A DNA stretch of 64,000 bases, taken from positions 124,001 through 188,000 of the forward strand of contig JAEWGW010000016.1 in assembly GCA_023388055.1 (NCBI GenBank), written 5' to 3'. Below are positions 24,984 through 31,751 of the stretch, piece after piece; position 1 is the stretch's first letter; each line of letters begins with the position of its first letter. The stretch is from Bacillota bacterium. Its GTDB lineage: Bacteria; Bacillota; Bacilli; Paenibacillales; NBRC-103111. The translations under genes were made by a program, and so were the position numbers. The notes beneath the pieces are model-generated. The model made no database searches. It was not told where the DNA came from and saw only the letters and a list, made by a program, of their open reading frames with translations.

Positions 24984-25181
24984 CCGTCACCGGCTTACCC
25001 GCTCACCTGTTCAGCCACACTTCCCCGCTAATACGGGCGCGTGCTTCGTACATAAACCAGAATCGGCACAAGGCCCCAGGCCATCACCACCGCCGGTTCA
25101 CGCTAATTCAGCCATTGCGCCAGGCTCCGCCAAAACGTGATTTCGGGCCGTGTTTTTTTGGCAGGTTCCGGCACATTTCAT

Positions 25182-25210
25182 TTGCAATCGTTCGGGTACG
25201 AAGGTATAAT
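25182..25210 (+). promoter_or_regulatory. Upstream sigma-A promoter in recA leader (P1)
   Basis: TTGCAA, a 17-base spacer and TATAAT (25205-25210). Transcription would start near 25217, about 150 bases before recA, and would meet a terminator-like hairpin after about 15 bases. Confidence 0.75.
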
Positions 25211-25231
25211 ATAGATATATGTTTGCGGAAG

Positions 25232-25268
25232 AACCGTAACAGGGAGGACCTCTTGGTTGCGGTTTTTT
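25232..25268 (+). terminator. Terminator/attenuator-like hairpin in recA leader
   Basis: AACCGTAAC pairs with GTTGCGGTT (25256-25264, one G-T pair) and is followed by six T residues. The 15-base loop contains AGGGAGG, a Shine-Dalgarno match. It could terminate transcripts from P1, or be opened by translation. Confidence 0.65.
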
Positions 25269-25336
25269 CTTTCCCAAGCATGCGAATGTATGTTCGAAAA
25301 AAACCTTGGCAAAACCGCAAAAAGCAGTTATCATAG
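25253..25336 (+). CDS. Possible recA leader peptide (27 residues)
   Basis: TTG 25253 begins a frame of 27 codons (MVAVFSFPSMRMYVRKKPW, then QNRKKQLS). AGGGAGG (25241-25247) lies 5 bases upstream inside the hairpin loop. The frame crosses the LexA box and ends at the second recA promoter. The peptide is basic at its C terminus. The only support is the ribosome site and the position within the hairpin; it may be chance. Confidence 0.25.
   Translation: MVAVFSFPSMRMYVRKKPWQNRKKQLS
25283..25296. promoter_or_regulatory. DinR/LexA (SOS) box of recA
   Basis: CGAATGTATGTTCG matches the Bacillus SOS consensus CGAACRNRYGTTYG at all but position 5. It lies just upstream of the -35 of the proximal promoter, so LexA repression of recA is expected. 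Confidence 0.8.
25306..25334 (+). promoter_or_regulatory. Proximal recA promoter (P2)
   Basis: TTGGCA, a 17-base spacer and TATCAT (25329-25334), placed 10 bases after the LexA box and about 35 bases before the start codon. A TATAAT at 25340-25345 is an alternative -10 with a poor -35. Confidence 0.6.
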
Positions 25337-25369
25337 TATTATAATCCTAATCAAAGGGAAGTGAGTCTC

Positions 25370-26425
25370 TTGGCAGATCGTCGCGCAGCACTGGAAGCGG
25401 CACTTCGCAATATTGAAAAGCAATTTGGTAAAGGCTCTATTATGAAGCTGGGAGAGTCCACCCATATGCAGGTGGAAACCATCCCCAGCGGCTCTCTGGC
25501 ACTGGATATTGCCTTGGGCGTGGGCGGATTTCCTCGCGGGCGGATTATTGAAATATACGGGCCGGAATCCTCCGGTAAAACGACAGTAGCCCTGCATGCC
25601 ATTGCTGAGGTGCAAAAATCAGGCGGACAAGCCGCATTTATCGATGCGGAGCACGCCCTTGATCCTCTGTACGCCAGCAAGCTCGGCATCAATATAGACG
25701 AGCTCCTCCTGTCCCAGCCGGATACAGGCGAGCAGGCTCTGGAAATCGCGGAAGCCCTGGTACGCAGCGGCGCCGTGGATATCATTGTTGTGGACTCCGT
25801 GGCGGCCTTGGTGCCGAAAGCGGAAATTGAAGGCGAGATGGGCGACTCCCACGTGGGTCTGCAAGCCCGGCTTATGTCCCAGGCTCTGCGGAAGCTGTCC
25901 GGTGCTATCAACAAATCCAAGGTTATCGCCATCTTCATCAACCAGCTCCGTGAGAAGGTCGGCGTGATGTTCGGCAACCCGGAGACCACTCCCGGCGGCC
26001 GTGCGTTGAAGTTCTACTCCACCATCCGTCTGGACATCCGGCGTATCGAGTCCGTGAAGCAGGGCAATGATATTGTGGGCAACCGGACCCGGATCAAGGT
26101 AGTGAAGAACAAGGTAGCCCCGCCCTTTAAACAATGCGAAGTTGATATCATGTACGGCGAAGGTGTATCCAAGGAAGGCAGCATCGTGGACATCGGCACC
26201 GAAATGGACATCGTCCAGAAGAGCGGCGCATGGTTCTCTTACAGCGGCGACCGGCTGGGTCAAGGCCGCGAGAATGCCAAGCAATTCCTGAAGGATAATC
26301 CGTCAGTGCGCGAAGCCATCGAGAAGAGAATCCGCGAAAACAGCAACCTTATCACTACCATTCCTCCTGTTACCAAAGAGGAAGAGGAAGAAGATGATCT
26401 GGAGGATTTTGAAGACGCGGAATAA
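25370..26425 (+). CDS. recA: Recombinase RecA
   Basis: Strand-exchange ATPase of homologous recombination and SOS coprotease. It starts MADRRAALEAALRNIEKQFG, has Walker A GPESSGKT (residues 64-71), the conserved NQLREKVGVMFGNPETTPGG loop 2 region and the acidic C-terminal tail (EEEEEDDLEDFEDAE). 351 residues is normal. TTG 25370 is preferred because AAGGGAAG ends 8 bases upstream and the protein then begins as in other Bacilli; a GTG at 25361 abuts that site. Control is by a near-consensus LexA box and two promoters. recX follows after a strong hairpin. Confidence 0.98.
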   Translation: MADRRAALEAALRNIEKQFGKGSIMKLGESTHMQVETIPSGSLALDIALGVGGFPRGRIIEIYGPESSGKTTVALHAIAEVQKSGGQAAFIDAEHALDPLYASKLGINIDELLLSQPDTGEQALEIAEALVRSGAVDIIVVDSVAALVPKAEIEGEMGDSHVGLQARLMSQALRKLSGAINKSKVIAIFINQLREKVGVMFGNPETTPGGRALKFYSTIRLDIRRIESVKQGNDIVGNRTRIKVVKNKVAPPFKQCEVDIMYGEGVSKEGSIVDIGTEMDIVQKSGAWFSYSGDRLGQGRENAKQFLKDNPSVREAIEKRIRENSNLITTIPPVTKEEEEEDDLEDFEDAE

Positions 26426-26450
26426 GCAAGCAGCTAAACCTACAACCGTA

Positions 26451-26482
26451 AGGGCACCCTGGATAAACAGGGTGCCCTTCTT
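26451..26482 (+). terminator. Terminator-like hairpin between recA and recX
   Basis: AGGGCACCCTG and CAGGGTGCCCT pair perfectly over 11 bp, but the tail reads TCTTG, so termination may be partial and recX may be expressed by read-through. Confidence 0.6.
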
Positions 26483-26498
26483 GCAGAAAGGAACGTAG

Positions 26499-27173
26499 AT
26501 GGATATGTCGAACGGCGAAGATCAGGTCGGATGGATCACTTCGGTAGAACGGCAGAAAGGCAATAAGAAGCGGTATAACCTGTTTATTGATGATGTGTAT
26601 GCTTTTTCGGTGCATGAGGATATTATGATCCGCCACAGGCTTCTGAAGGGGGAGTCGGTGGACAGCGAGTCCATTGCGGGGATTGTCAAGGATGACGAGC
26701 GGCATCAGGCGTATCTGGAGGCCATCCGTTACATAGGCAGGCGCCCCCGGTCGCAGCAGGAGGTCCGTCTGCATTTGAAGGAGAAGGAATACGAGCCGGA
26801 GCGGATCCGTGAGGTGGTGGAACGCCTAACCGGCGAAGGTTACCTTAATGATGAGACCTTCGCCAAGCTTTGGACCGAGAACCGGATCCGAAGCCAGAAG
26901 AAGGGCCGTAAATGGGTGGAAATGGAGCTTGCCCAGAAGGGTGTGGAGGATGCGGATATTTCGTCCGCACTGGGCAGCATTGATCCTGAAGTGGAATACG
27001 CGGCCGCACTGGATTCAGCTGTGAAGAAATGGCGGATTACCGGTGGAGAGCCCTTTGAACGGAAGCGCAAGGTGATGACCTACCTTCTGCGCAGAGGATA
27101 TTCCCATGATTTGGTGAAACGGGTGGTTCGTGAGGCGTCTGAACAAACGACGGAGGATGAAGCAGAATTCTGA
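26499..27173 (+). CDS. recX: Regulatory protein RecX
   Basis: A 224-residue RecX homologue, the modulator of RecA filaments. Tandem three-helix repeats are visible, including AIRYIGRRPRSQQEVRLHLK, VVERLTGEGYLNDETFAKLW and YLLRRGYSHDLVKRVVRE. The protein starts after AAAGGA, 8 bases before the ATG. It lies directly after recA, as in many bacteria (in B. subtilis recX is elsewhere), implying co-regulation through read-through of the intervening hairpin. Confidence 0.9.
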   Translation: MDMSNGEDQVGWITSVERQKGNKKRYNLFIDDVYAFSVHEDIMIRHRLLKGESVDSESIAGIVKDDERHQAYLEAIRYIGRRPRSQQEVRLHLKEKEYEPERIREVVERLTGEGYLNDETFAKLWTENRIRSQKKGRKWVEMELAQKGVEDADISSALGSIDPEVEYAAALDSAVKKWRITGGEPFERKRKVMTYLLRRGYSHDLVKRVVREASEQTTEDEAEF

Positions 27174-27306
27174 CCATGTTCCGGATTCCTACCATATTCC
27201 AGCTTGAAGAGCACATTTTGGCGGTGCAAACAGGCTCTAAACAGGGGGCAGAAAAGCCTTCCTTACACGGCAGGGAAGAATTGTATTGGATTTGATTGTC
27301 AATAGC
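27174..27306. other. recX-rny intergenic region, first part
   Basis: Part of a 342-bp gap. I see no gene, terminator or repeat in this AT-rich stretch; the rny promoter follows, then a leader of about 170 bases without recognised structure. Confidence 0.5.
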
Positions 27307-27336
27307 TTGACAATGTTCTTCGACAAAAGCTAAAAT
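27307..27336 (+). promoter_or_regulatory. Sigma-A promoter of rny
   Basis: TTGACA, an 18-base spacer and TAAAAT (27331-27336). The leader to the rny start would be about 170 bases. Confidence 0.75.
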
Positions 27337-27515
27337 GTTCATGTATATTTTATTTTGCTTTAAATATGCAGGAGCTTTCGCCAATTCATTACTTCCGCCG
27401 TAAGACCGCAATAACCCGAAACGATTGAGCATGCGTAAAGCAGACTGAAACCCACGGATTAAAAACCGAATACCCCCAAGCTACACCTTGGAGAAACGAC
27501 GAGGAGGTGACGCAG

Positions 27516-29066
27516 ATGTCTACGCAAGAAGTCATCATCACCATCGCAATCTCGCTCGTGACTGCTCTCATTGGCGCTTGGATCGGTTTTCTTATCCGCA
27601 AATCGATTGCTGAAGCGAAAATTTCCAGTGCAGAACAGGCAGCCGAGCAGATTATCGAGGGTGCTAAGAAGGAAGCCGATGCACTGAAGAAAGAAACGGT
27701 TGTGGAAGCGAAAGACGAGGTCCACCGTCTCCGCACCGAAGCTGAAAAAGACATTCGTGAGCGTCGTAATGAAATTCAACGACAAGAACGGCGATTGTTG
27801 CAAAAAGAGGAAACGCTGGATAAAAAGATTGATTCCCTGGAGCGCAAGGAAGAGCAAGTTGCGAATAAAGAGAAGCGCATTGAAGAAACCCAGGCTCAAA
27901 TTGACCAGCTTTACAAGGATCAGGTATCTGAGCTGGAGCGTATCTCCGCACTGACCATGGAAGAGGCCAGAACCATCATCCTCACCAATGTGGAGCAGGA
28001 AGTACGCCATGAGACCGCCCAAATGATCAAGGAGATCGAGTCTCAAGCCAGAGAGGAAGCCGATAAGAAGGCTAGAGAGATCATCACTCTTGCCATTCAG
28101 CGTTGTGCTGCCGACCATGTTGCAGAAACGACGGTATCTGTCGTCTCCCTGCCCAATGAGGAAATGAAGGGCCGGATTATCGGCCGTGAAGGACGCAATA
28201 TTCGTGCGTTGGAAACCCTGACAGGCATCGATTTGATTATCGATGACACACCGGAAGCGGTAATCCTGTCCGGATTTGACCCGATCCGCCGGGAAATCGC
28301 CCGGACCTCGCTGGAGAAGCTGGTGGCGGACGGACGGATCCATCCGGCCCGCATCGAAGAAATGGTAGAAAAATCACGCAAGGAAGTGGATGAACGCATC
28401 CGTGAATACGGAGAGCAAGCCACCTTCGAGGTGGGCGTTCACGGTCTGCACCCGGATCTCATCAAGATTCTGGGACGTTTACGGTTTCGTACAAGCTACG
28501 GCCAGAATGTGCTCAAACATTCCATGGAAGTGGCCTACCTGGCCGGACTTATGGCGGGAGAACTGGGAGAAGACGTTACATTGGCGAAACGTGCCGGACT
28601 TCTTCATGATATCGGCAAAGCGCTGGATCATGAAGTGGAAGGCTCCCATGTTGAAATTGGCGTAGAAATTGGCAAAAAGTATAAAGAACATCCCGTAGTA
28701 ATCAACAGTATCGCATCCCATCACGGGGATTGCGAAGCCACCTCCGTCATCGCCATGCTGGTAGGTGCAGCAGACGCCTTGTCTGCCGCGCGGCCTGGTG
28801 CCCGGAGAGAGACGCTGGAGACCTATATCAAGCGTTTGGAGAAGCTGGAGGACATCTGCGAGTCGTTCGAGGGCGTAGAGAAGTCGTACGCCATTCAAGC
28901 CGGCCGGGAAATCCGGGTTATGGTCCAGCCTGATAAGGTGGACGATACCGAATCCTTCCGTCTGGCAAGGGATATTACCAAGAAGATCGAAAGCGAGCTG
29001 GATTATCCGGGGCACATCAAGGTTACGGTAATCCGGGAAACCCGCGCAGTTGAGTACGCGAAATAA
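27516..29066 (+). CDS. rny: Ribonuclease Y
   Basis: Membrane-anchored endoribonuclease that initiates mRNA decay. Residues 4-24 (EVIITIAISLVTALIGAWIG) form the anchor, a long coiled coil spans about 30-200, and then comes a KH domain with GRIIGREGRNIRALE. The HD domain carries GLLHDIGKALDHE, SHHGD and the C-terminal RDITKKIESELDYPGHIKV. 516 residues fits the family. GAGGAGGTGA at 27501-27510 selects ATG 27516 over the GTG inside it. ymdB follows after a terminator, as in B. subtilis. Confidence 0.97.
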   Translation: MSTQEVIITIAISLVTALIGAWIGFLIRKSIAEAKISSAEQAAEQIIEGAKKEADALKKETVVEAKDEVHRLRTEAEKDIRERRNEIQRQERRLLQKEETLDKKIDSLERKEEQVANKEKRIEETQAQIDQLYKDQVSELERISALTMEEARTIILTNVEQEVRHETAQMIKEIESQAREEADKKAREIITLAIQRCAADHVAETTVSVVSLPNEEMKGRIIGREGRNIRALETLTGIDLIIDDTPEAVILSGFDPIRREIARTSLEKLVADGRIHPARIEEMVEKSRKEVDERIREYGEQATFEVGVHGLHPDLIKILGRLRFRTSYGQNVLKHSMEVAYLAGLMAGELGEDVTLAKRAGLLHDIGKALDHEVEGSHVEIGVEIGKKYKEHPVVINSIASHHGDCEATSVIAMLVGAADALSAARPGARRETLETYIKRLEKLEDICESFEGVEKSYAIQAGREIRVMVQPDKVDDTESFRLARDITKKIESELDYPGHIKVTVIRETRAVEYAK

Positions 29067-29084
29067 ACCACAATAGGAACAACG

Positions 29085-29118
29085 GGAGAGTGGCTGCCAA
29101 GCCACTTTCCTTTTCTTT
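29085..29118 (+). terminator. Rho-independent terminator after rny
   Basis: GGAGAGTGGCT and AGCCACTTTCC pair over 11 bp (one G-T) around GCCA, followed by TTTTCTTT. Confidence 0.8.
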
Positions 29119-29192
29119 GCAGGGCCTAAACGGCCTGCGGCATAGACCATGTAGACCAGGTCTGTGTGAACAAGGCAATTGGAGGGATTCCC

Positions 29193-29987
29193 ATTAAACT
29201 GTTATTTATCGGCGATATTGTGGGTTCTGTAGGCCGCAAAGCCCTCAAGAACGTGCTCCCCGGACTGAAGTCCAAATACCGTCCGGACGTCGTCCTCGTA
29301 AACGGTGAGAATGCCGCCCATGGACGGGGTATCAACCAGGCCATCGCAAGAGAGTTTTTTGATCAAGGCGTTCATGGCATTACCATGGGCAACCATACCT
29401 GGGATAACCGGGAGATCTTCGACTTTATCGACGATGAACCCCGCCTGATCCGTCCGGCCAACTTTCCCTACGGGACACCGGGAAACGGCTATATGTCCCT
29501 GAAGGCTGCAGGCAAGGACCTGCTGGTGATTAACCTTCAAGGCAGAACCTTCCTGCCTCCATTAGACTGCCCGTTCCAAACGGTGGATGCCATTCTGGAG
29601 CGGGAAGGCGGCCGTCATCAATATATTTTTGTGGATTTCCACGCGGAGGCTACTTCCGAGAAAATTGCTATGGGCTGGTATCTGAACGGCCGGGTATCCG
29701 CTGTTGTCGGCACCCACACGCATGTGCAGAGCAATGACAACCGGGTTCTGCCCGGAGGAACGGCCTATCTAACGGATGTGGGTATGGTCGGACCTCGTGA
29801 CGGGATCTTGGGAATGGAGCAGGAAGGGGTTATGCACCGGTTTTTGACCCAGCTGCCATCCCGCTTCGTGGTGGATGAGGGCAAATGGCATTTCCACGCA
29901 GCCCTGATCGAGCTGGACGAACAGACGGGGCTGGCCAAGAGCATCCAGCAGATCCGCACGGATGAGGATAATTACATTAGCGAATAA
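29193..29987 (+). CDS. ymdB: YmdB-family metallophosphoesterase (cyclic nucleotide phosphodiesterase)
   Basis: Calcineurin-like phosphodiesterase; B. subtilis YmdB hydrolyses cyclic nucleotides and influences biofilm and motility decisions. Metal-ligand motifs are in place: LFIGDIVGS, VNGENAAHG, MGNHTWDN, DFHAEATSEK and GTHTHVQSND. The start is unusual. The family begins M-(K/R)-(I/L)-L-F-I-G-D, and here KLLFIGD is preceded by ATT (29193-29195) with a strong GGAGGG (29181-29186) 6 bases upstream. This gives 264 residues, the length I recall for B. subtilis YmdB. The nearest conventional start is GTG 29166, which would add nine residues and has no good ribosome site. spoVS follows. Confidence 0.92.
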   Translation: MKLLFIGDIVGSVGRKALKNVLPGLKSKYRPDVVLVNGENAAHGRGINQAIAREFFDQGVHGITMGNHTWDNREIFDFIDDEPRLIRPANFPYGTPGNGYMSLKAAGKDLLVINLQGRTFLPPLDCPFQTVDAILEREGGRHQYIFVDFHAEATSEKIAMGWYLNGRVSAVVGTHTHVQSNDNRVLPGGTAYLTDVGMVGPRDGILGMEQEGVMHRFLTQLPSRFVVDEGKWHFHAALIELDEQTGLAKSIQQIRTDEDNYISE

Positions 29988-30005
29988 ATTCACCTTACCA
30001 TGCCG

Positions 30006-30041
30006 AAGAAGCTGTCCTTAACCGGGCAGCTTCTTTTTTTT
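30006..30041 (+). terminator. Rho-independent terminator after ymdB
   Basis: AGAAGCTG and CAGCTTCT, with inner CC/GG pairs, followed by eight T residues. Confidence 0.88.
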
Positions 30042-30125
30042 GTAAAAAGGGATGGTATGTTATGAAAATCTTGTGAATATGATGGGTACTGGAATCCATC
30101 ACCTATCCCCTGGGAGGTACCTTTC

Positions 30126-30386
30126 ATGGAAGTATTAAAGGTTTCAGCAAAATCCAACCCAAACTCCGTAGCAGGTGCGCTAGCTGGCGTGTTGAGGGAA
30201 AGGGGAGCGGCAGAACTTCAGGCGATTGGAGCAGGCGCACTGAATCAGGCTGTAAAGGCTGTAGCCATTGCCCGCGGCTTTGTAGCTCCCGGCGGAGTGG
30301 ATCTGATTTGCATACCGGCGTTCACGGATATAGTCATAGACGGAGAAGACCGTACGGCAATCAAGCTCATCGTCGAACCCCGTTAG
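30126..30386 (+). CDS. spoVS: Stage V sporulation protein S
   Basis: An 86-residue Alba-like protein needed for normal spore coat assembly and septation control in B. subtilis. The whole sequence is typical: MEVLKVSAKSNPNSVAGALA, RGAAELQAIGAGALNQAVKA and FTDIVIDGEDRTAIKLIV. GGGAGG lies about 8 bases before the ATG. In B. subtilis the gene is sigma-H dependent; I see GAATAT about 45 bases upstream but no -35 at proper spacing. Confidence 0.96.
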   Translation: MEVLKVSAKSNPNSVAGALAGVLRERGAAELQAIGAGALNQAVKAVAIARGFVAPGGVDLICIPAFTDIVIDGEDRTAIKLIVEPR

Positions 30387-30432
30387 AATGTGGAACAGCT
30401 TTACTTCACAACTGGGGACATATGCGGCACCG

Positions 30433-30465
30433 CCTGTTTACGGGAAGCAGTAGACAGGTTTTTTT
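30433..30465 (+). terminator. Rho-independent terminator after spoVS
   Basis: CCTGT and ACAGG plus TAC/GTA pairs across one mismatch, followed by seven T residues. Confidence 0.75.
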
Positions 30466-30512
30466 GTGTTCGCGCATACAGTGAAACGAAAGAGAGAAAA
30501 GGAGGGACCCCT

Positions 30513-31445
30513 ATGAAAATTTTCGATGCCCATTGTGACTTGCTGGATAAAATGAATCTGCATGGCGAGCTGAGCTTTAAGCAGGACAGCATCTACGCCG
30601 ATGTTTCCTTTCCCCGTCTGAACAAGGTGGGGGTGGCCGTTCAATGTTTCGCAGTGTTTGTGTCCAACCGGCCGCATGTGTCCTTCACTCAACTGCTGGA
30701 GGCCTTCGATACCTTCCACAACCGTATTGCCAGCCACGAGGGTGTCCGGCATATCCGCAGCAAGACTGATCTAACGGAAGCGGAGGCATCGGGAAAGCTG
30801 GGAGCCATTCTCACCCTTGAAGGGGCGGACGGGCTGGAAGGCAGCCTGGTGAATCTCCGTACCGCCTTCGCTATGGGTGTCCGTATGCTGGGATTGACTT
30901 GGAACTACGCCAACTGGGCAGTGGACGGTGTGCTGGAGCCGCGCAACGGGGGTTTTACCCTGAAGGGTAAGAAGCTGGTCGAGGAATGCGCCAGGCTTGG
31001 ATTGATCTTGGATGTTTCCCATCTAAGCGATAAAGGATTTTGGGAGCTGGCCGAGCTTTCATCGGTACCCTTCTGCGCCAGCCACTCCAATGTCCGCAAG
31101 CTGTGCCCCCACCCCAGGAATCTCACCGATGAGATGATCCAGGCTCTGATTGCCCACAAGGGCATGATGGGGTTAACCTTCGTGCCTTGGTTTATCAAGG
31201 CGTCCGAGCCTGCCATAAAGGATATCCTGACCCATCTGGACCATGTGGCGGCATTAGGCGGGAGAGGGCATGTAGGGTTCGGCTCGGACTTCGACGGAGT
31301 GGACTATCACATACCGGGGCTGGAGCATGCAGGCAATTATGACCGTTTGGCCAACGAAATCTACCGCAGATATTCCGCAGAGGAAGCAGATGGGTTTCTC
31401 TACGGAAATTGGAAACATTTTATGTCGAATAATCTGCCGGAGTAA
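30513..31445 (+). CDS. Membrane dipeptidase family (M19) peptidase
   Basis: A 310-residue zinc dipeptidase of the renal dipeptidase family, which hydrolyses dipeptides including L-D forms. Metal-site motifs: FDAHCDLLDKM, LTLEGADGLEG, LDVSHLSDKGF, CASHSNVRKLC and GFGSDFDGVD. No signal peptide is visible, so it is likely cytoplasmic. GGAGG at 30501-30505 supports ATG 30513; longer in-frame starts run into the spoVS terminator. It lies between spoVS and korA; a link to sporulation is not shown. Confidence 0.93.
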   Translation: MKIFDAHCDLLDKMNLHGELSFKQDSIYADVSFPRLNKVGVAVQCFAVFVSNRPHVSFTQLLEAFDTFHNRIASHEGVRHIRSKTDLTEAEASGKLGAILTLEGADGLEGSLVNLRTAFAMGVRMLGLTWNYANWAVDGVLEPRNGGFTLKGKKLVEECARLGLILDVSHLSDKGFWELAELSSVPFCASHSNVRKLCPHPRNLTDEMIQALIAHKGMMGLTFVPWFIKASEPAIKDILTHLDHVAALGGRGHVGFGSDFDGVDYHIPGLEHAGNYDRLANEIYRRYSAEEADGFLYGNWKHFMSNNLPE

Positions 31446-31559
31446 GTTTTGGATAAGTAATTTCTTTCATTCCTCCGGAAGATGATTAATATAACTACTT
31501 ATCTATAATAAGTATAAATATGAGCGAAAAGAGTTATGTAACAAAATCGTCAAATTTAC
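31446..31559. other. Dipeptidase-korA intergenic region, first part
   Basis: Part of a 306-bp AT-rich gap before korA. A TATAAT (31504-31509) stands without a clear -35; otherwise I see nothing. A better promoter follows at 31560. Confidence 0.4.
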
Positions 31560-31588
31560 TTGCAAATCTAACATGGACAGCATAAAAT
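31560..31588 (+). promoter_or_regulatory. Candidate sigma-A promoter of korAB
   Basis: TTGCAA, a 17-base spacer and TAAAAT (31583-31588). The leader before korA would be about 155 bases. Confidence 0.65.
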
Positions 31589-31751
31589 TTTGGTGAGAGA
31601 CAAATAAATGCTTACAGCCGCACTAAAGATTGCGTTTACATTTTGGAAGAGAAAATGAAAGATTACTATCAACCGGGGTCCCCGCGTATCGATGTCGGAG
31701 CGTTGAAGCAGCTTGTTTGCGGGGGATGTCACCAGCTAAGGAGTGGGCGTC

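Larger units (their letters stand above)
24114..25181. other. Long cinA-recA intergenic region, repeat-rich, no gene seen
   Basis: I find no convincing coding region here; frames such as the one spanning 24416-24769 lack a ribosome site and have no recognisable protein features. The stretch contains two 183-bp four-box palindromes (24249-24431 and 24747-24929), a separate strong hairpin (GGCCAGACCCA with TGGGTCTGGCC, 24505-24540, no T tract) and a 16-bp tandem duplication (24952-24983). The rest shows nothing I can name. Confidence 0.7.

Noticed and set aside
30040..30110. Sigma-H promoter for spoVS
   Set aside because: A GAATAT is present but the AGGGATG upstream is about 20 bases away, beyond the normal spacing.
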